A stretch of 64,000 nucleotides of DNA from Rhea pennata (lineage: Eukaryota; Chordata; Aves; Rheiformes; Rheidae), in the NCBI RefSeq assembly GCF_028389875.1, contig NC_084663.1:160051801-160115800 (forward strand), written 5' to 3'. Each line of letters begins with the position of its first letter. Positions within the stretch are counted from its first letter, which is position 1. Below are positions 45,701 through 60,700 of the stretch, piece after piece. The position numbers were made by a program, and so were the translations under genes. The notes under the pieces were generated by a model, which ran no database searches, was not told where the DNA came from, and was given only the letters and a program-made list of their open reading frames with translations.

Positions 45701-48700
45701 GTTGACAGCCTCCGGGAGACCAGATACGCAATCACTGTCAAGTATGCTCTGTGCAGCTGGTCCGATCCGTGTAAGCTCATTGCAAATAGTTTAATATCTT
45801 GCAGATTGTCCTTTTATGTATGAACATGCCTGGATGCACGATTGTTCACTTGTTTGGATGGCAGGCTTTAAAAAAATCAAGTAAAAGCCAAAGTACACTT
45901 TTACACCAGAGATTTAAATATCTCTCACAGCACACTCATGTCTAGAGATGAACCTTTTTTTCATATTTGCCTTGCTTAATTAAATCAGACTGTCTCAAAA
46001 TTTTTCTTAAACAAAAAAAAAAAAAAACAGAAATAGTATTGTGACAGAGGTATATGGACAGATTTTTACAGTAGTTTGCAATAAGTTATGAGTCCAGATC
46101 TAATGTTTGTGCTCTATACCCTTCTTTATTAAACATAAATGCATGTAAATGTTTTGTATCTCCTTTCTTTGTAACAGGACCATTATTTCCCTGTCCATAG
46201 TCTATACAATTGGCCAGGTGATCTTGTCTATAAGCTCCATAAATGACCTGACTGATCACAACCGGGATGGCACTCCTGATCATATTCCAGTGCACGTGTG
46301 AGTTGTTTTGTACATGAGTTTTCCAGGTTAACGAAGAGTGGGACAACTTGAACCTTAAATTTATGCTGCTTGAATTATGGCTGTCTTTAAGAAAACTGTC
46401 ACTCCTGATGCTTATGCGCTCCTAGAAAATCTGCCTTAGGCCAACTTTAATTTATATGATCATTGTTCCTGCATGGCAGTGCGAGATGCGTAGTCATACA
46501 TAGACCATAGATGGTCATACATGTTCCTGACTACTTATTTCTAAACAGCTTCTTTCTTTCCTCGTATCAACCTGAGACATCTCAGGTAGTGCGTGAAGAA
46601 CTTAAGCCACTTCACTCGTGTGCGGCAGACGTTAACAAGCACTGATTTCCTTCATTTACTCCCTATGAATCGCTGTGTTGTGATCATACAGTCTGCCAGG
46701 CCACAGACACTTCCACGCATCTCTGGCCTCCGTTCTCCCATCCTGATGGCTGTGAGCTGTGATTAATTAAGGCTGATTAACTAAATACGGTTCTTAAAGT
46801 GGCAGATATTTTCTTGGCTTTTTCTTACGCGAAGCCAGACTGATGACGCTCAATCTGATGTTAAGGCACGTCCGTTGTTCAATGCTTCTCCTGTTGGCTT
46901 GGGCAGTTCTCTGGGCCTGGTATTCATCTAAAGAAATGGAATGATTTTTTTTTCCCTTTGTCCCAGTGCTCTGTCCATTATTGGTTTGATCCTCATTGCA
47001 CTCGGTACGGGTGGTATCAAACCTTGTGTGTCAGCATTTGGTGGAGATCAGTTTAACGATGATCAGGTAACAATATTTTTCAGATTTTTTTTTTGAATTG
47101 TGCGTATATTTTTAGTAATGTTTGACTGTTGTTATACTGTAACAGTAACAATAAATATGTATATACATATTTAGACATGTACATCAATGTAGTACTTCCT
47201 GTGTAACCGAAAAAAGGAGCTGGATAACTATTTGTGCATTGAACGGTACAAACCAAGCTGCTGATAGCTTGATCCAGGCGATCGACATGGCTCAAGTTAA
47301 GCCTTTCTAAACAGCCTTTCTGTTTTCACTGCAGGAAAAACAAAGATCTAGATTCTTCTCTATCTTTTACTTGTCCATTAATGCTGGAAGTCTCATATCC
47401 ACTATAGTCACTCCAATTCTCAGAGGTAAGTCTACACACTGGTCTACAAAATGGTGAGTGTTGGTTTGCAGTCCTTTAGGTAGAAACGAAGTGCCTGTAC
47501 AAGTGTGACAGAGTAACTATATCTTTTTTACTATCACAGCGTTAATTTGTTCTGCTTATAATGAATAGTGTGACTTTGCTCAAAGGAAAGCAGCAGCCTA
47601 TCGAGCAAAAAGCAAACCAGCTCACTGGTACACATGCGTAAATACGTTCATTTGCAAGCTTATATAGATGGTGTCATAGGGATGTGGTTGGCATGAGTTC
47701 GGGGAAGGCTATTCTTCTCAAAAGTAGGGAAACTGTATGAGATCGTTCTGAAACGATCCTAAAGCACCAGACTAGAATTCTGGTCTTTGGGTTTTTTGAA
47801 AGCAGCTGGATGGAACAGGCTATACAGATGTATTTTAGATACTTGCTTCATGCAAATTCTATCTTTTCCCAAAATAGAGATGAGCTTATGGAGCAACATG
47901 CAGTTTGCTTCTATGCTGATACAGGGTGGAAACTAACTTGGAAAAGTAGTTTGAACCGACAAATTCATCTGAGCAAAACGATAACATTACTTTCTGTAAC
48001 GGATTGACTAAAAGGCTGATATAACTGGAATCCAGATAAATCAATTAGCTGCAAGCTAATATTTTATTCTAATCAAGTTCTATAACTCTTCTTTTAGAAG
48101 AAATATTGAGAAAAGAGACATTTTACTTAGTCCTTTGTTACTTCTCCCTTCTAGTCGTCACATCCATACTTTAAGCATCATTTCAGGATGTTTGTAAAGT
48201 TTATAAAAAGACATCACTAGCCACTGGGGGGCATATGAGAGTTTTTTAAACAAGTTACCCTTGTTCATAAATAGGGATAAAAGTCACGTAACTCATCCTA
48301 GAAACCTTTGTCATCTAGATCCTTTGTCTCCATGAAGATGCATTTGACCTTTCTAGCAGAATTCTTCTTTCTCCTCAGTGTAAATGTACAAATTCACATA
48401 ATTTGCCTTCTTAATAATGTAAATGTGTTTGATAACTATTGATAGTTTTGTTTCATTCTATTTATAATGTCTGCAGAGATTTTTCTTTTTCTTGTGTCAA
48501 CAATGAGTATAATGTATGTAAAATTTGTAAAATACTGGCAGCGCTCACTGGGACTTTTCTCTAAGCTTTCTTTATTTGCTTCAGGTCAAGAATGTGGCAT
48601 CCATAGCAAACAGCGATGTTACCCACTAGCCTTTGGAGTTCCTGCTGCCCTCATGGCTATTTCACTGAGTAAGTTGAACTGTTTCCATCTTACTGCTTCA

Positions 48701-51700
48701 TGGATACAGAAGTGATTAGAAGATAATGATTCAAGAATGAGAAAATAGTGGGAATCTCTCAGGTATTCAACTCTACCAATACCTGGCTTTTATTCTGCAG
48801 TTTTTGACTTGGGAAATTTTTATTTTCTTTAAGGATTAATCTAAAATTGTCACGATTTTACAAGAAGAGACTTCCTTTTCTTCACTGATATCTAAATTAC
48901 TTAGTGTCACAGGTCATAGCTGTATCCCTGGGGGGGGGGGGGAAATGCATATAGCATTTTCCATTCTGTAATTTTCTTAGTTGGTGGCAATTCTCTTAAT
49001 GACTTTTGTACAAGATTGCAGAATTGGAGTGGAGGGGAAATGTAAACCAGGGGCAAGAAAACCACTCAGACCCATTTCTTCCAGCCTATAATAGCAAAAT
49101 ACAACACTCACTTAGAAACATGGAACCGGACAGTGAAGTCTTCTCAGGTAGTGTTTGGATGTGCTGTGGAATAAATACCTACCGAGAAATATCCATGCAT
49201 GATTTTTGCTTGGATTTGCTGTTGTGCTGGAGAAAGTTAACCTGTACTTATTTACTCTGTTTAGGATGTCCTGGTCTTGACATAGCTTTTCTTTCTTTCA
49301 ATAATTTTGGAAGGACCTCAAAGGCATCTAGTTCATCCCCTGCCTATGAGCCCTGGTCAAGACCGTCCATATCTCTATAATTGCATGCCTAACCTGTGTT
49401 TGCGGATTCAGTCTTCCCCAGAATTTGAAAGCAATGTGATCTGCAAAAAGGAGTTGGAGGACAGCACATTGAGCCCGTTTAGCCCCTTGGCAACTCACCC
49501 CTGATTTTTTTTGAGGGGCAGGGGAGACATATAAACCATGAACTATGGTTCTGTAATTTGCTTTAATGTCAGTATTGTTGTACAAATTCCTGTTGCTTGG
49601 ACCGCTTGGCTGTATAAATTAAAGATCCTTTGAAGGTAGTATAAGAGCACAGGGAAAGAGTGGTTTTCAAAATTATCCCTTAGTCTAGGATAGAGTAATT
49701 GCCCTTGAGCTGGTGAAAAGTATATGTCATAACAGGATATCAATATTTATCTGTTAAACTCCTGTGTTTTTAGTAGTTGCACTACCGATTCCTCACTGAG
49801 CTTTTCAGCTGCAGGACAAAGATGAAAAAACTGTGTGACTGTTAGAAGCAGCCTTTGGGGCTTTTTCCAAACAATGTGGCTGGTGTGCACCACAGCATCC
49901 CTCGCGGTCCTACCTGGGAGGCCACCCAAGCCCCATCTTGTCTGTGCACCCAACAAGGTGGCCGGCTGCCATGGGTGTTTGCTTGTGTCACGCTCCACGT
50001 GTGGAAGGGTGAGGCCAGGAACATGTTCGGACGTAGGAGTTACAGAAACTTTCCCAAGCCCTACGGTTCATTCAAAGCCTTGCACGCCCCTGCATGATGA
50101 GAGCTGCGTTGTCCTGTGCTCTTGAAAAGGAATCTTTAAAGTTGCTCTAATACAGTGTAGCAAGGCCAAACCTAAGGTCCAAAGTGGGCCTTGTTTTGAC
50201 CATAGGTCAGCTAAACCATCTTGCTCTCCAAGGACAGTGGCCATTTGCCTACATGGCTCCAGGTTTAGTCCTTTGTCTTGAAAAAATAGTGGCAATTTGG
50301 TAATATTAATTTGATTTCTTTTATTGTGTAATAACATACCAATAAGCACACTCATTCCTGCTTAGAAAGTTTATTTCTATCTGGATGTAACCCCTTTATT
50401 GTTATGATTTGTATACAAAAACTTTTGCTGTTACTTTCAATTAATCCTGAATTGTTTTGTTTTACTCATTGTAGTTGTGTTCGTAATTGGAAGCAGAATG
50501 TACAAGAAAGTTCAACCTCAAGGCAATATAATGGTTCAAGTTTCCAAATGCATTGGAGTAAGTAATATTTGTTTTCCTGAAAAGTCTGGCCAGAATTTTC
50601 AAAACTGTTTAGTATACTTGCTTGGAACAGAAGTCTTTCATACTACCAGAATTTCTCTTGAAACTTTTTGACTTTTCTTCATATAGAAGGCCTCTAACTG
50701 ACATCTCCAGATTTATAGATTGCCCTTGTATTTAACTATATGTTTGTATAAATCTGAACCTCTGCACAAAGAAAAAGCAAGATGTCACAATGATGTGTTT
50801 AAAAAATAATAATAAAAAAAAACTTCTGGGAACCACCCCCTCCTCATTTGTTTACCTTAATGCAGCTCTATAGGGAGAGAATCGTGCATTGACTTGTGTT
50901 TAGGTCATCAGAGTCTGAAGAAGGGAGCTACTAGTATCTCTTATCAGCAAGAATTCATTGCTTAACAAAGAATAGGTTATTTACAATGCAGAGGTACATT
51001 GACACCCACTGTATTAGGGAAGCTAGTGGGGTTACATGGCCGGCAATCTGGCAAGGAACCGAGCTCCATCTGTATGAGAAGTGCTGCACTTCCCCAGCGG
51101 TGTCTCTCAATTCTGAGCTCAGGCGATTTTTTTCATTAAGGCACTTCTCCATTCTCCAAGCAGATCTGCCAGCACGTTGTAGCCCAGACCATTACTTATC
51201 CTCTAAGCACTGTCAAAAACACATCTCTAAATGTGATTTTTGACCATCACTTAGAGCGTGACCCTTAGAGCCCAGTTCTGCTCAGCTCAGCCTGGAACAT
51301 AAGATTTGCATGCTATCCCATGCAGAGAGTCTGTGAAGCCTTCAGGAGGCTATTTGTGTATATTCAATCTGAAGAAATGAGGAACTGCTATAAAATGCAG
51401 CTTCCCATATAATGAAATGCATTCTTACGCCCATTCAGCTCTGAGAAGTTATGTGTACGACATTCTTCCATTTATTGTTACCTGTAGAAGTTGGTCTTAA
51501 GTGGACAAGTCTTCAGCAAGTTCCTAAGAGTACTTCATATTGAGAGAGACTTAACTTTTTCTGAGCTGTTTGTTTTACCCAGGCACATGCTTCACCGGAT
51601 CTGTAGTAGGAGGCCTAGCACGCAATATTCCTTTAGGTGCTTAGAGCAAGTCACCCTGAGCACTCTTCAAGGACTGGAAGCAGGGGCATCATCTTCATAA

Positions 51701-54700
51701 TGACAGAGTGGCTTAGAGCATTACAAATATTTGTAACACTGTTAAACTAAGCTCTGATGGTATTTCTTCAGTTTGCCATCAAAAACCGGTTTCGGCATCG
51801 CAGCAAGGAGTTCCCCAAAAGAGAGCACTGGCTGGACTGGGCAAGTGAGAAGTATGATGTGAGTATTACCTGTGAGCACTCCTGCACCCTGATGTTTCTT
51901 AACCCCCAGTTTCAGTTTGGTCTGCTCTGGTCCATTCCCTCAAGCTCTAGATAAATAATTCTGTGCCTCTCTCAATCATATAGCAGTTAATGGTCTGGCC
52001 AAACGTAACTGCTTCCCTGGGTTGCAGGTTACTATCATAACTCCAGTGGGAGGGCAAAGCTGTGTAGAAGTCAATACTCTGATCAGAGGCTGCAGGGGGA
52101 AATTCTGGGGAGCTGAATAAAAGAATCACAGAATCACAGAATCAGTACGGTTGGAAGGGACCTCTGGAGATCATCTAGTCCAACCCCCCTGCTCAGCAGG
52201 GTCACCTAGAGCATGGTAGACAGGGCTGCATCCAGGCAGGCCTTGAAGATCTCCAGAGAAGGAGACTCCACAGCCTCTCTGGGCAACCTGTGCCAGTGCT
52301 CCGTCACTCTCACCGGGAAGAAATTCCCCCTCACGGTCAGGCGGAGCGTGTGGTTCAGTTTCTGCCCATTGCCTCTTGTCCTGTCACATGGGACAACTGA
52401 AAAGAGTTTGTCCCTGTCTGGGAACAACTGGGAACAACAACTTGTGGAACAAGTTCAGGCACCTGTTAATCTTAGGGTTAGTAAAAAAGCAGGTATCATC
52501 TCTGGATTCTTATGGTCTTCATCTCAATAAACCAGCCTCAGAACAAACTTCAAACAGAAATGTGCTGATTTAATATGACTGCAGAAGTGAACAACAGGCA
52601 TGGTGCTGAAGGTCATGGCTACCGCCTACAGCCATAACATTTGTCTTGAGATCAAACTGCAGAATTGTGCTCAAGAAGCTTAGCTTAAGTGGAAAAACAC
52701 TGCACGCCCCCAGGCCTCAGTGCTGAGTTCAAGCTCCTTATCATGGCTGTGAAAGCCTCGTGTCCCTTAGCTCCCAGCCAGGTCCTGTGCTTCCTTGCCT
52801 CCTACACACTCTGCCCTACTGTCAGCAGCAGCACAAATCTTGGTCTATCTTTCTTTTTGGTCTATACGCATTCTTCATGTATGAGATGCATCTCCAACTT
52901 CTCGGTGTTCAGATGCCTCCAAAATTTAGTTTTGCCCAAACACATCTGAAGCAACGCTAACCGCAGAACAAAAGCTCATGTTGCTTGCAGAGTATATACA
53001 CCAAGAAACATGGGTCTCTGTTATAAAGGTCATCTTTCACCAGCAATCTTTCCCACACCCATAAGCAGACCTTGGGCTTCTTAACAGAAATCAGCAGAAG
53101 TACCTACAACATACAAAGTTCAGGACAGGGATAAATAATTTGTGATCAGATCTTGGGTCTTCACCTGTTGCTGTGCTATGAAAAGCAGCCTGTAACAAGG
53201 TGTCTGGTTGACTGATTCCCTTTTATAATTCTTACTCATTACAGAAACGACTTATCACTCAGACTAAGATGGTATTGAAGGTGCTTTTCCTTTACATTCC
53301 TCTCCCCATGTTCTGGGCACTCTTTGACCAACAGGTAAATTCTTTAAACTATTTATAATGCAAACTGGTTCTTACCCTGAGTCAGTGTTAATACAGAATG
53401 TAGCTACTGAACAAATTTTTCTTTCCTCCTGGGTGCTGAACACAACTTTTGAAGGTTAAAATGTAGATTTTTCTTTAGCACACTTAAAAAAAAACCCGCA
53501 CCCTTTCATCAAATAGGTTGTACAGTGCACAAAAAAGATTAAGGGGAAACCCTGCCCTGTATCTCCTCGTTTTTTGTGGGCAGAAAGAGGTAGCCTTAGG
53601 AGGCTGTAAAAGCCTGGTTCTAACTAGGATTTGGGTAGAGGTTAGGGTATATGGCTCTAAATCTGCCCTCCAGCATGCAAGGGCACTACGCAGTGCTTCA
53701 GAGGGGCCAGGTGGTTCTGTGGCCCCAGAATAGCCTGAGGAAGTTCATTTTACCTCACCACCTCCAGGACTGATTCAGTGACTCTGAAGTCTCTCCAAAT
53801 TCTGTATCAACCAGGAGTGAGAGGATGAAACAGTATTTTAAAGCTTTCTTAGGTCCAGCTCCTCCCTTGCTGGCAAAAGTGAGATGTGGTGCAAAGCACA
53901 AAAGTTTTGGAGAATCAGGGATGAAATGAGCTCGGCGCCAGTCCACTTAATCACTCAGATCTGTTAGGAATACCCCAGACCTTCACGCACAAGTCTCTAA
54001 TTCCCGCGGACCTTGTTTGGACAGCAGAGTGCTCAGCACTCGTGCAGGCCAGCTTTTGTGCTGAAGTACTGGAGTGCGACCAGCGGTGGGTATCCGACAG
54101 AACCAGAGTTGGGAAGCTTTAGCTGTGACAGAGGGTATGGTGAGTCCGTGTTAACATGCACATTCCCTGGGCCGTGCTTCTCTTTCGCAGCGGTTATGAG
54201 TGTGACCTGTTAAATGTGAGTGTTCCTGCTGTGAAAATCTGAATTAAAAGGTCTGCGCAAACCATCACATCCCATGACATGATGTATCACAGGTGCTTAT
54301 GTGAAGTGGTACAGGAGCACGGTGGTTAAAGGCTCCTTCCACAGATGCAGGGGTGTGAGCTCCTATTTTAGTCTGGGCTCAAGGGGAAAGTCACCCACAC
54401 TTGACTCCACTGCAGGCAGGTTTTCTGACTGGACAAGTCAGAGGGTCCCATGAGGGTCCCATCCTGGCTCTGCAGCTGTCTGCCGTAAGGATGGGTGCAC
54501 CATGGCCACGAGCTGCTCAGGCTTGGGCAGTGAGCACCAAGACGCTGGGGTGGCCCCTGTGCTCGGTGCAGCAGGTCTCTGTGCGTGCTCTGTAGCTAGT
54601 TTCATATAGCGACAGCTAAATCCTGGGAATCACAGTTAGACTCTGAGCACAGCGTTTCTTTGCTGTTTCCTTTTCCAAGTTTTATCTTTTGCTCCTACTT

Positions 54701-57700
54701 CATAAAGTTAGTAAATAAAATGTGCCATAAAAATTGTTTTGTTTAAATGTGTACTTGGCAGAGTAAGAGAATACTCGTTCCGTACTTTTTTTTTTTTATT
54801 ATTATATTGCATGCCTTTCCCAACCCTTTCCTTCTGAAGTTCCTTCTGAATTGTTTTCATAAGGCTGTTTTACTGTGGCATTTAACATTCTTTCTTTCAT
54901 AAAGGGATCAAGATGGACACTGCAAGCAACAACAATGGATGGGAATTTTGTAAGCTACTTTTTATTGTTTTTCTTAATTAACATTTGCTTTTCATTTAAA
55001 TTGTAATTGTTTTCATAATATTAAAACTTATTCATCTTTATTTTTCACCAGGGAGCTATTCAGATTCAGCCAGACCAAATGCAGGTATGTAATCATCTGT
55101 CTGACACTAAGTACTCCCTATGGATAGTACATATATAAACACATATATGTATGTATGTGTGTGTGCGTATGCATATATAAAACATGCTTCAACATATGAC
55201 ATACATATATGCATAAACATACGTGTGTGTGTATGCAGACATGCATATATATATATATATTCATTTTTTAATTGCCCTTCTTAAAAAGGGACTTTGAAAA
55301 TTGTTTAATTTTTCCTTTTTATGTTCTGTTCACAGACTGTGAATCCAATCTTGATTATTGTCATGGTCCCAGTTGTAGACGCTGTGATTTATCCTTTAAT
55401 TAAAAAATGCAGGATCAATTTTACGTAAGTTGATATACTTACCAATTTCAAAAGAGGCTCACACTAGTAGTTTCTTTAAACTCCTCTTCTGGCCCTAATG
55501 CAACAAGAGCAAGAATTCAGCAAAGCAGAAAATAGAGGTGTAGCTATATTACATGTGGGATTGATTTTATTATTATTGTTGTTGTTATTTTAATAAGTTA
55601 GAGCCCTTGAAGTTATACATACAAGCACCACAGGCTAGAGGAGGAGAATCTGATTACGAAGGATCAGTGTCACCTTCTTTCAAGTTAAGGGCAATTTTTT
55701 TTTTCTACAGGATGCTATATACTGTTAGTCTGCCTCTTCCATACCCTATCACCACCAAAGTCTTACAAAAAGTAGAAATACACATCTTTAATATGCTTTA
55801 ACATGTAATATCTCTCTTTGGCTTATAAATACCTGAGAGCAGATAAATTGCCTCTTCAATCCTGCAAGAAGTTTGGCCCACTAAACACTTCCGTGTGGAG
55901 TTTTAGAGGACATCACTCCAACTCTTAACATTGGAATGAAGTGGCTAGCATATGCAAGCTGAAGAGGCTCACCAGGTTCAACGAGAGAAAGCAGAAGCTG
56001 TTTGCTTTGTCTAGACTTGCATTAACACAAGCAAAGGATTTTTTTGGACTTGGCTTATCTTGCGTGAGCTCTGGGTTTGGGGTAGACCTGTTACAAGGCT
56101 GGCTGAGGCCTCCAGCTGCTGCTCCCTAGCTTTTTCACAGAATCATAGAATCAGTAAGGTTGGAAGGGACCTCTGGAGATCATCTAGTCCAACCCCCCTG
56201 CTCAGCAGGGTCACCTAGAGCATGTTAGACAGGGCTGCATCCAGGCAGGCCTTGAAGATCTCCAGAGAAGGAGACTCCACAACCTCTCTGGGCAACCTGT
56301 GCCAGTGCTCCGTCACTCTCACCGGGAAGAAATTCCCCCTCACCTTCAGGCGGAACTTCCTGTGGTTCAGTTTCTGCCCATTTCTTCTTGTCCTGTCACA
56401 TGGGACAACTGAAAAGAGTTTGTCCTCATCCCCCTGACACCCTCCCTTCAGGTACTTGTACACATTTTTCCTCAGTATCCCTAAAATATAAGCTTTTTCA
56501 TTAGCTTATGGTTGGGTTATTCCTGACTTTCTTTGCTCCTGTAACAAAGTTGGCTCTATCATCAAGTAAACCAATATAAAGAGAAACGTGCAGACACATT
56601 TCTTGGAACAATTTTTATAAAGGTGAGATGCAATATCCTTTTACCATCTAGTTATGAAAAACTTGGTGTGGTGTGTGCTATACTGCAAACAAATACTGTT
56701 CTTTGTTTGCAGACTTTCTGCATCTGTCAGTTGATGCCATAAATAAAATACTTGCCTTAAGTTTACCTCTATCTCTCTTTACATGAGTGAGGTAGTGTCT
56801 CAACTCAATCTATTTCCCTGACTCTTTTTTCAATTCAGCATTATTTTGATTTAAGCATACCTGTATAGACATAAAAATTTGTTATCCTTTTGTACAGCGC
56901 ATAAGTTTTTGTCTCTTTATTGTTTTGAAGCTAAAAACCATACTGGATTGTTTGCAAATATACACACTCAATAACAATTTTATTTATACAGTGGTTAACC
57001 TTAGGAAAGAGCCCTGCAAATGCTAGTAACACGTTAAAATGTTGCAGGCACTTTAGATTTTCCAAGAGTGTAACTATGAATTAACACTGAGAGCAACCTT
57101 GCCTTGCAGAATACTTTCTGTAACAACATCAGACTTTCAGATGGTGATAAAGCATTAGCTGTGGTCATGTTAATGTTCCTTACAATGGAAGGAGAAACTA
57201 ACAGCTGAAGCTCTGAATTAATATTTCTCCTAAAACTCATTTGTGTTTTGTTGCTCTCCTAGGCCACTGAGGAAGATCACTGTTGGCATGTTCCTTGCAT
57301 CTTTGGCTTTTGTCGCTGCTGCCCTTGTGCAAGTGCAAATAGATGTAAGTTCAGCCACATGCAACTAAATAGGGGTATTAAAGTTTAGTTGTTAATACAT
57401 AGCAGATTGTTTAATGTGGAAATGAGCCAAATAACGTTTATAAAAGACTTGTGAATCATAAACCAAGCATGTGAATGCAGAGAGGTAGAGGGAGGGAGAA
57501 TATTAAAGCATATTGCAATACAGTGTGATCAGCATATGAAAATTATCAGCTATGAGCACAATCCTGCTAAACATCTTATGTGTCATTAGTATAACTTACA
57601 TGTCTAAAAGCAACCTTGGGTTTTTAACTGAGGTTTAAAGCTGAAAATCAGAGACCTGGTTGATCTGCCAGCTTTGCATCTCTGATCTTTCCTAATGTTT

Positions 57701-60700
57701 AGACTGAAGATGGAGTGTGTCAGGCCACGGTCAGGAAGTTGTCACACATGACAAGCAAAGAAACATACCTGTTTAAGGGAGGATTCATTACATGTAACTC
57801 TTCTTGGCTCAAAGGGAAGTATAATGCCTGAACTAGATCTAGGTTTCTCAGATAGTTGGGGAGTCATAGGCACCTCCGTCACATCCCAAGATCTGAATTG
57901 TCATCCAGAGGTGCCTGTCTGTCTTCATTGAGACAAGATGCTCAACCCTTAAATAGCTTGGGTTAGGAATCAGGTGAAATCAGGTGAAAGCTGTGCATAG
58001 ACATACTGGCACCGGGCACAAGCCTCTCTCAACCTGGTGAATCCCCAGATAGTTGTGCAGGTATCTTCTGCAGAAACAGAAAAATGGATCTGTGTTTCTG
58101 ATGTGATATACCTTAAGTGATTGAAAAGGACAAAAGCACCGGATGTAAGAAAGCTGAGGCAGAATTAAAATACATATGACTCTTGCAGCAAGAGCAGGCG
58201 CTATTTATTGCTAGATCAGGTAGAAAGTGGAGTCTCCAGGTTAAATTCAGTTTTGCCTTGACTGATACAGAGTTCCTTTTTGCACTGGGTAGTGCCCCTA
58301 TGTGCTTGTGTCCCATTCAGCAACACCAGTACTAGGAAAATGGGAGTCAAAACACGGTAAAAAAAAATTTAGAAGCCCAGACTGCTGTAGGCTGTGGGGA
58401 AAGCCCATGGACTGAGTTCCAGAGGGGCCATGATCGTCACAGCGTGCCACAAGAGGTGAGCAGATAGGAATCAAACCTGGCCATGGATGTGGTGTTGGGG
58501 ATAAGGGGTTTCCTTCCATGCAGAAAGCAGTAAGGCACCTTGTGGTACTAGTGACTAAACCCTTCGCACCCCTGTGGCTGATCATCGCAGATCATCAGGC
58601 AAGCGGTGATCTTCCTTTTCCACGTGACCTGGAATAGAGCACTGATTTCACTTTTTCTATCCAACAGAAAACTCTTCCTGTTTTCCCTGCAGCTGGGCAA
58701 ACCCAAATCAAAGTAGTAAATCTGGGTTCTGTTGATGCAACAGTAAAGTTTGAACCTGGGCTTCAGAGTGTGCCTGTAGCACCTCAGATGGAGGTAAGTG
58801 ACGGAGCGGGAGAAAAGTCAGACAAAAAATTTCGGTGGAGCGCATCAAAGCCGTTCTTGACTAATAGTTCAGAATTGATCCTTTCCTAGTTCCCCTCCCC
58901 TCCCTGAGTTATTACAAAAAATACACAGTGGCTGAAGAAATAGAAACTATTTCAAAATTCTAAATAATACTAATATGTCTTAGGGCAGAAGTGTGTCTTT
59001 TCAAAGAAGCTTTTTAAAAAACTTAAATGATTTTCAATTAAATAAAAACCCTTCACTTTTGCAAGAAAGATGCTATTTTTTAACAGCAAGAACACCCTTT
59101 AATGCAAAGAACATCACCTTCAGCTCTAGTAAATCACTGTTGTTATTGAGTTCTAGTCAGTTACTGTTGTTATTGTAAGTAATCACATATTTGAACAGGA
59201 AGGTTTTTCTGTGGTTATGTAGCGTATCAAGTTTCAGGTTTTGCCATCGAAGAAGCGGTGCAGGCTCTATTACGCCACAGTCTTGATTGCTAGCCCTAAC
59301 GGCAGCAAAATGCAGTGGAGCTGATGCTCAGTATTAAAAATGAGCGTAAGGGAGCCCAGCAACGGAGGTGTGTTGTCTGGCAGCAGTCAGTCCTAACCTT
59401 GTCGCTCCGTATGTGGAGAGAGACCCTCTTCTAGCCCATTTCCAAGATTTTCCTCACATAGAAACTAAGGTGTGGGGAAAAGATAAGAGTGCCCAATGTA
59501 TATCCTGATGTGAATATAACCATGGTGCACATCCAAAAATGAAGGATGTAAAATGCTCTGCTGCCTGTTACAGACTTCTTACGATCCAGATATTTTGAAT
59601 TTTCTGTCCATCTATACATCATAAAAATATTCTTAAATACTACATAAACATACTTATTAATGTTTTAAGTACTTTTTACTAATGAAATGTATTTACAATA
59701 TTTAAGACATCCCAGTAACAGTCACTTCTATTGTGCTGAAGCCACAAAGCTGCAGTTTGGATTTGCAGCTCTCTTGGGAGGTGTTGCCGTTTGTGAAATG
59801 CTGCCTCCTAATCTGGGCTTGTACTGTCTCTGTAGTTAAACAGAATTTTACTCTGCAGTGGTGATAAGTCTCACTTGTCTGGCCAATTCACGTGCACACA
59901 GGAAAAAGTAACAACTCTTCCCATAATGCTTGTAGGAAGCTCATGCTATTTTGAAGTTTGTGTAAAGGAAGAAAATAATTGAATATTGATATAAAAAATA
60001 GCAAAAACGGAAATTGAGATGCATGTGATCTCTGGCACCTCAGAAATAAGATTTTAGGAAACTTCTGAGCCACTGAGTCTGTAAAGTTCCCTCAAAGGTA
60101 TAGACAAGCCTATAGCTGGATGGAAATTCACAGCAATTCTGTTTTTTTTTTCTTTGTAGACAGGCTACATGACATTTGAGTCTTCTGAGCTAAATTTATA
60201 TACTGTAACCTTTGGAAATCAAACTGTAAATCATGTGGTCAGCTCACTAGAGAGAAACCGTCATACTCTTGCAGTTAAAAATGTTGGAATGACCATTGAA
60301 GCTAAACTGGTAAGTCTGTTTAAATCCTAGGAACATGTCAATCTCTTATCAACCATCTTGCCCAAACATAGACTGTGTGAAGCTGAGGAGTAGCTCTGGG
60401 TAGATTTTCTTTTGCTTTGTTTTCTGTTTTTTTCCCACTACCTGAGGAAAACCACGCTGGTGAAACTGGAGAGCTTTAGAGAACAAGACAGGATGGGGTG
60501 GAAAAACTGTTCAACTTAGTATTTAACTTAAACCTTGGAGAAAGAGTCACTGTGGTCTTATTACAGCATTTTTTTGGCAAAAGTGTCTTAGCGAGAATCT
60601 AAAATGAGGTCTGGAGTCTTGTTCGCTATTTTTCTCATTGTATATATAATATTGTACGCTTAGGCTGTTCACTGGTGCCAACAAAATATCTGTATACTTG

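Noticed and set aside
45617..45823. 68-codon frame in SLC15A1 intron 4
   Set aside because: Flanking exons 4 and 5 join perfectly without it and it has no resemblance to PEPT1 or another family.
49755..50125. Overlapping frames on both strands in SLC15A1 intron 8
   Set aside because: Local GC composition explains them. No domain, no splice signals linking them to the transporter.
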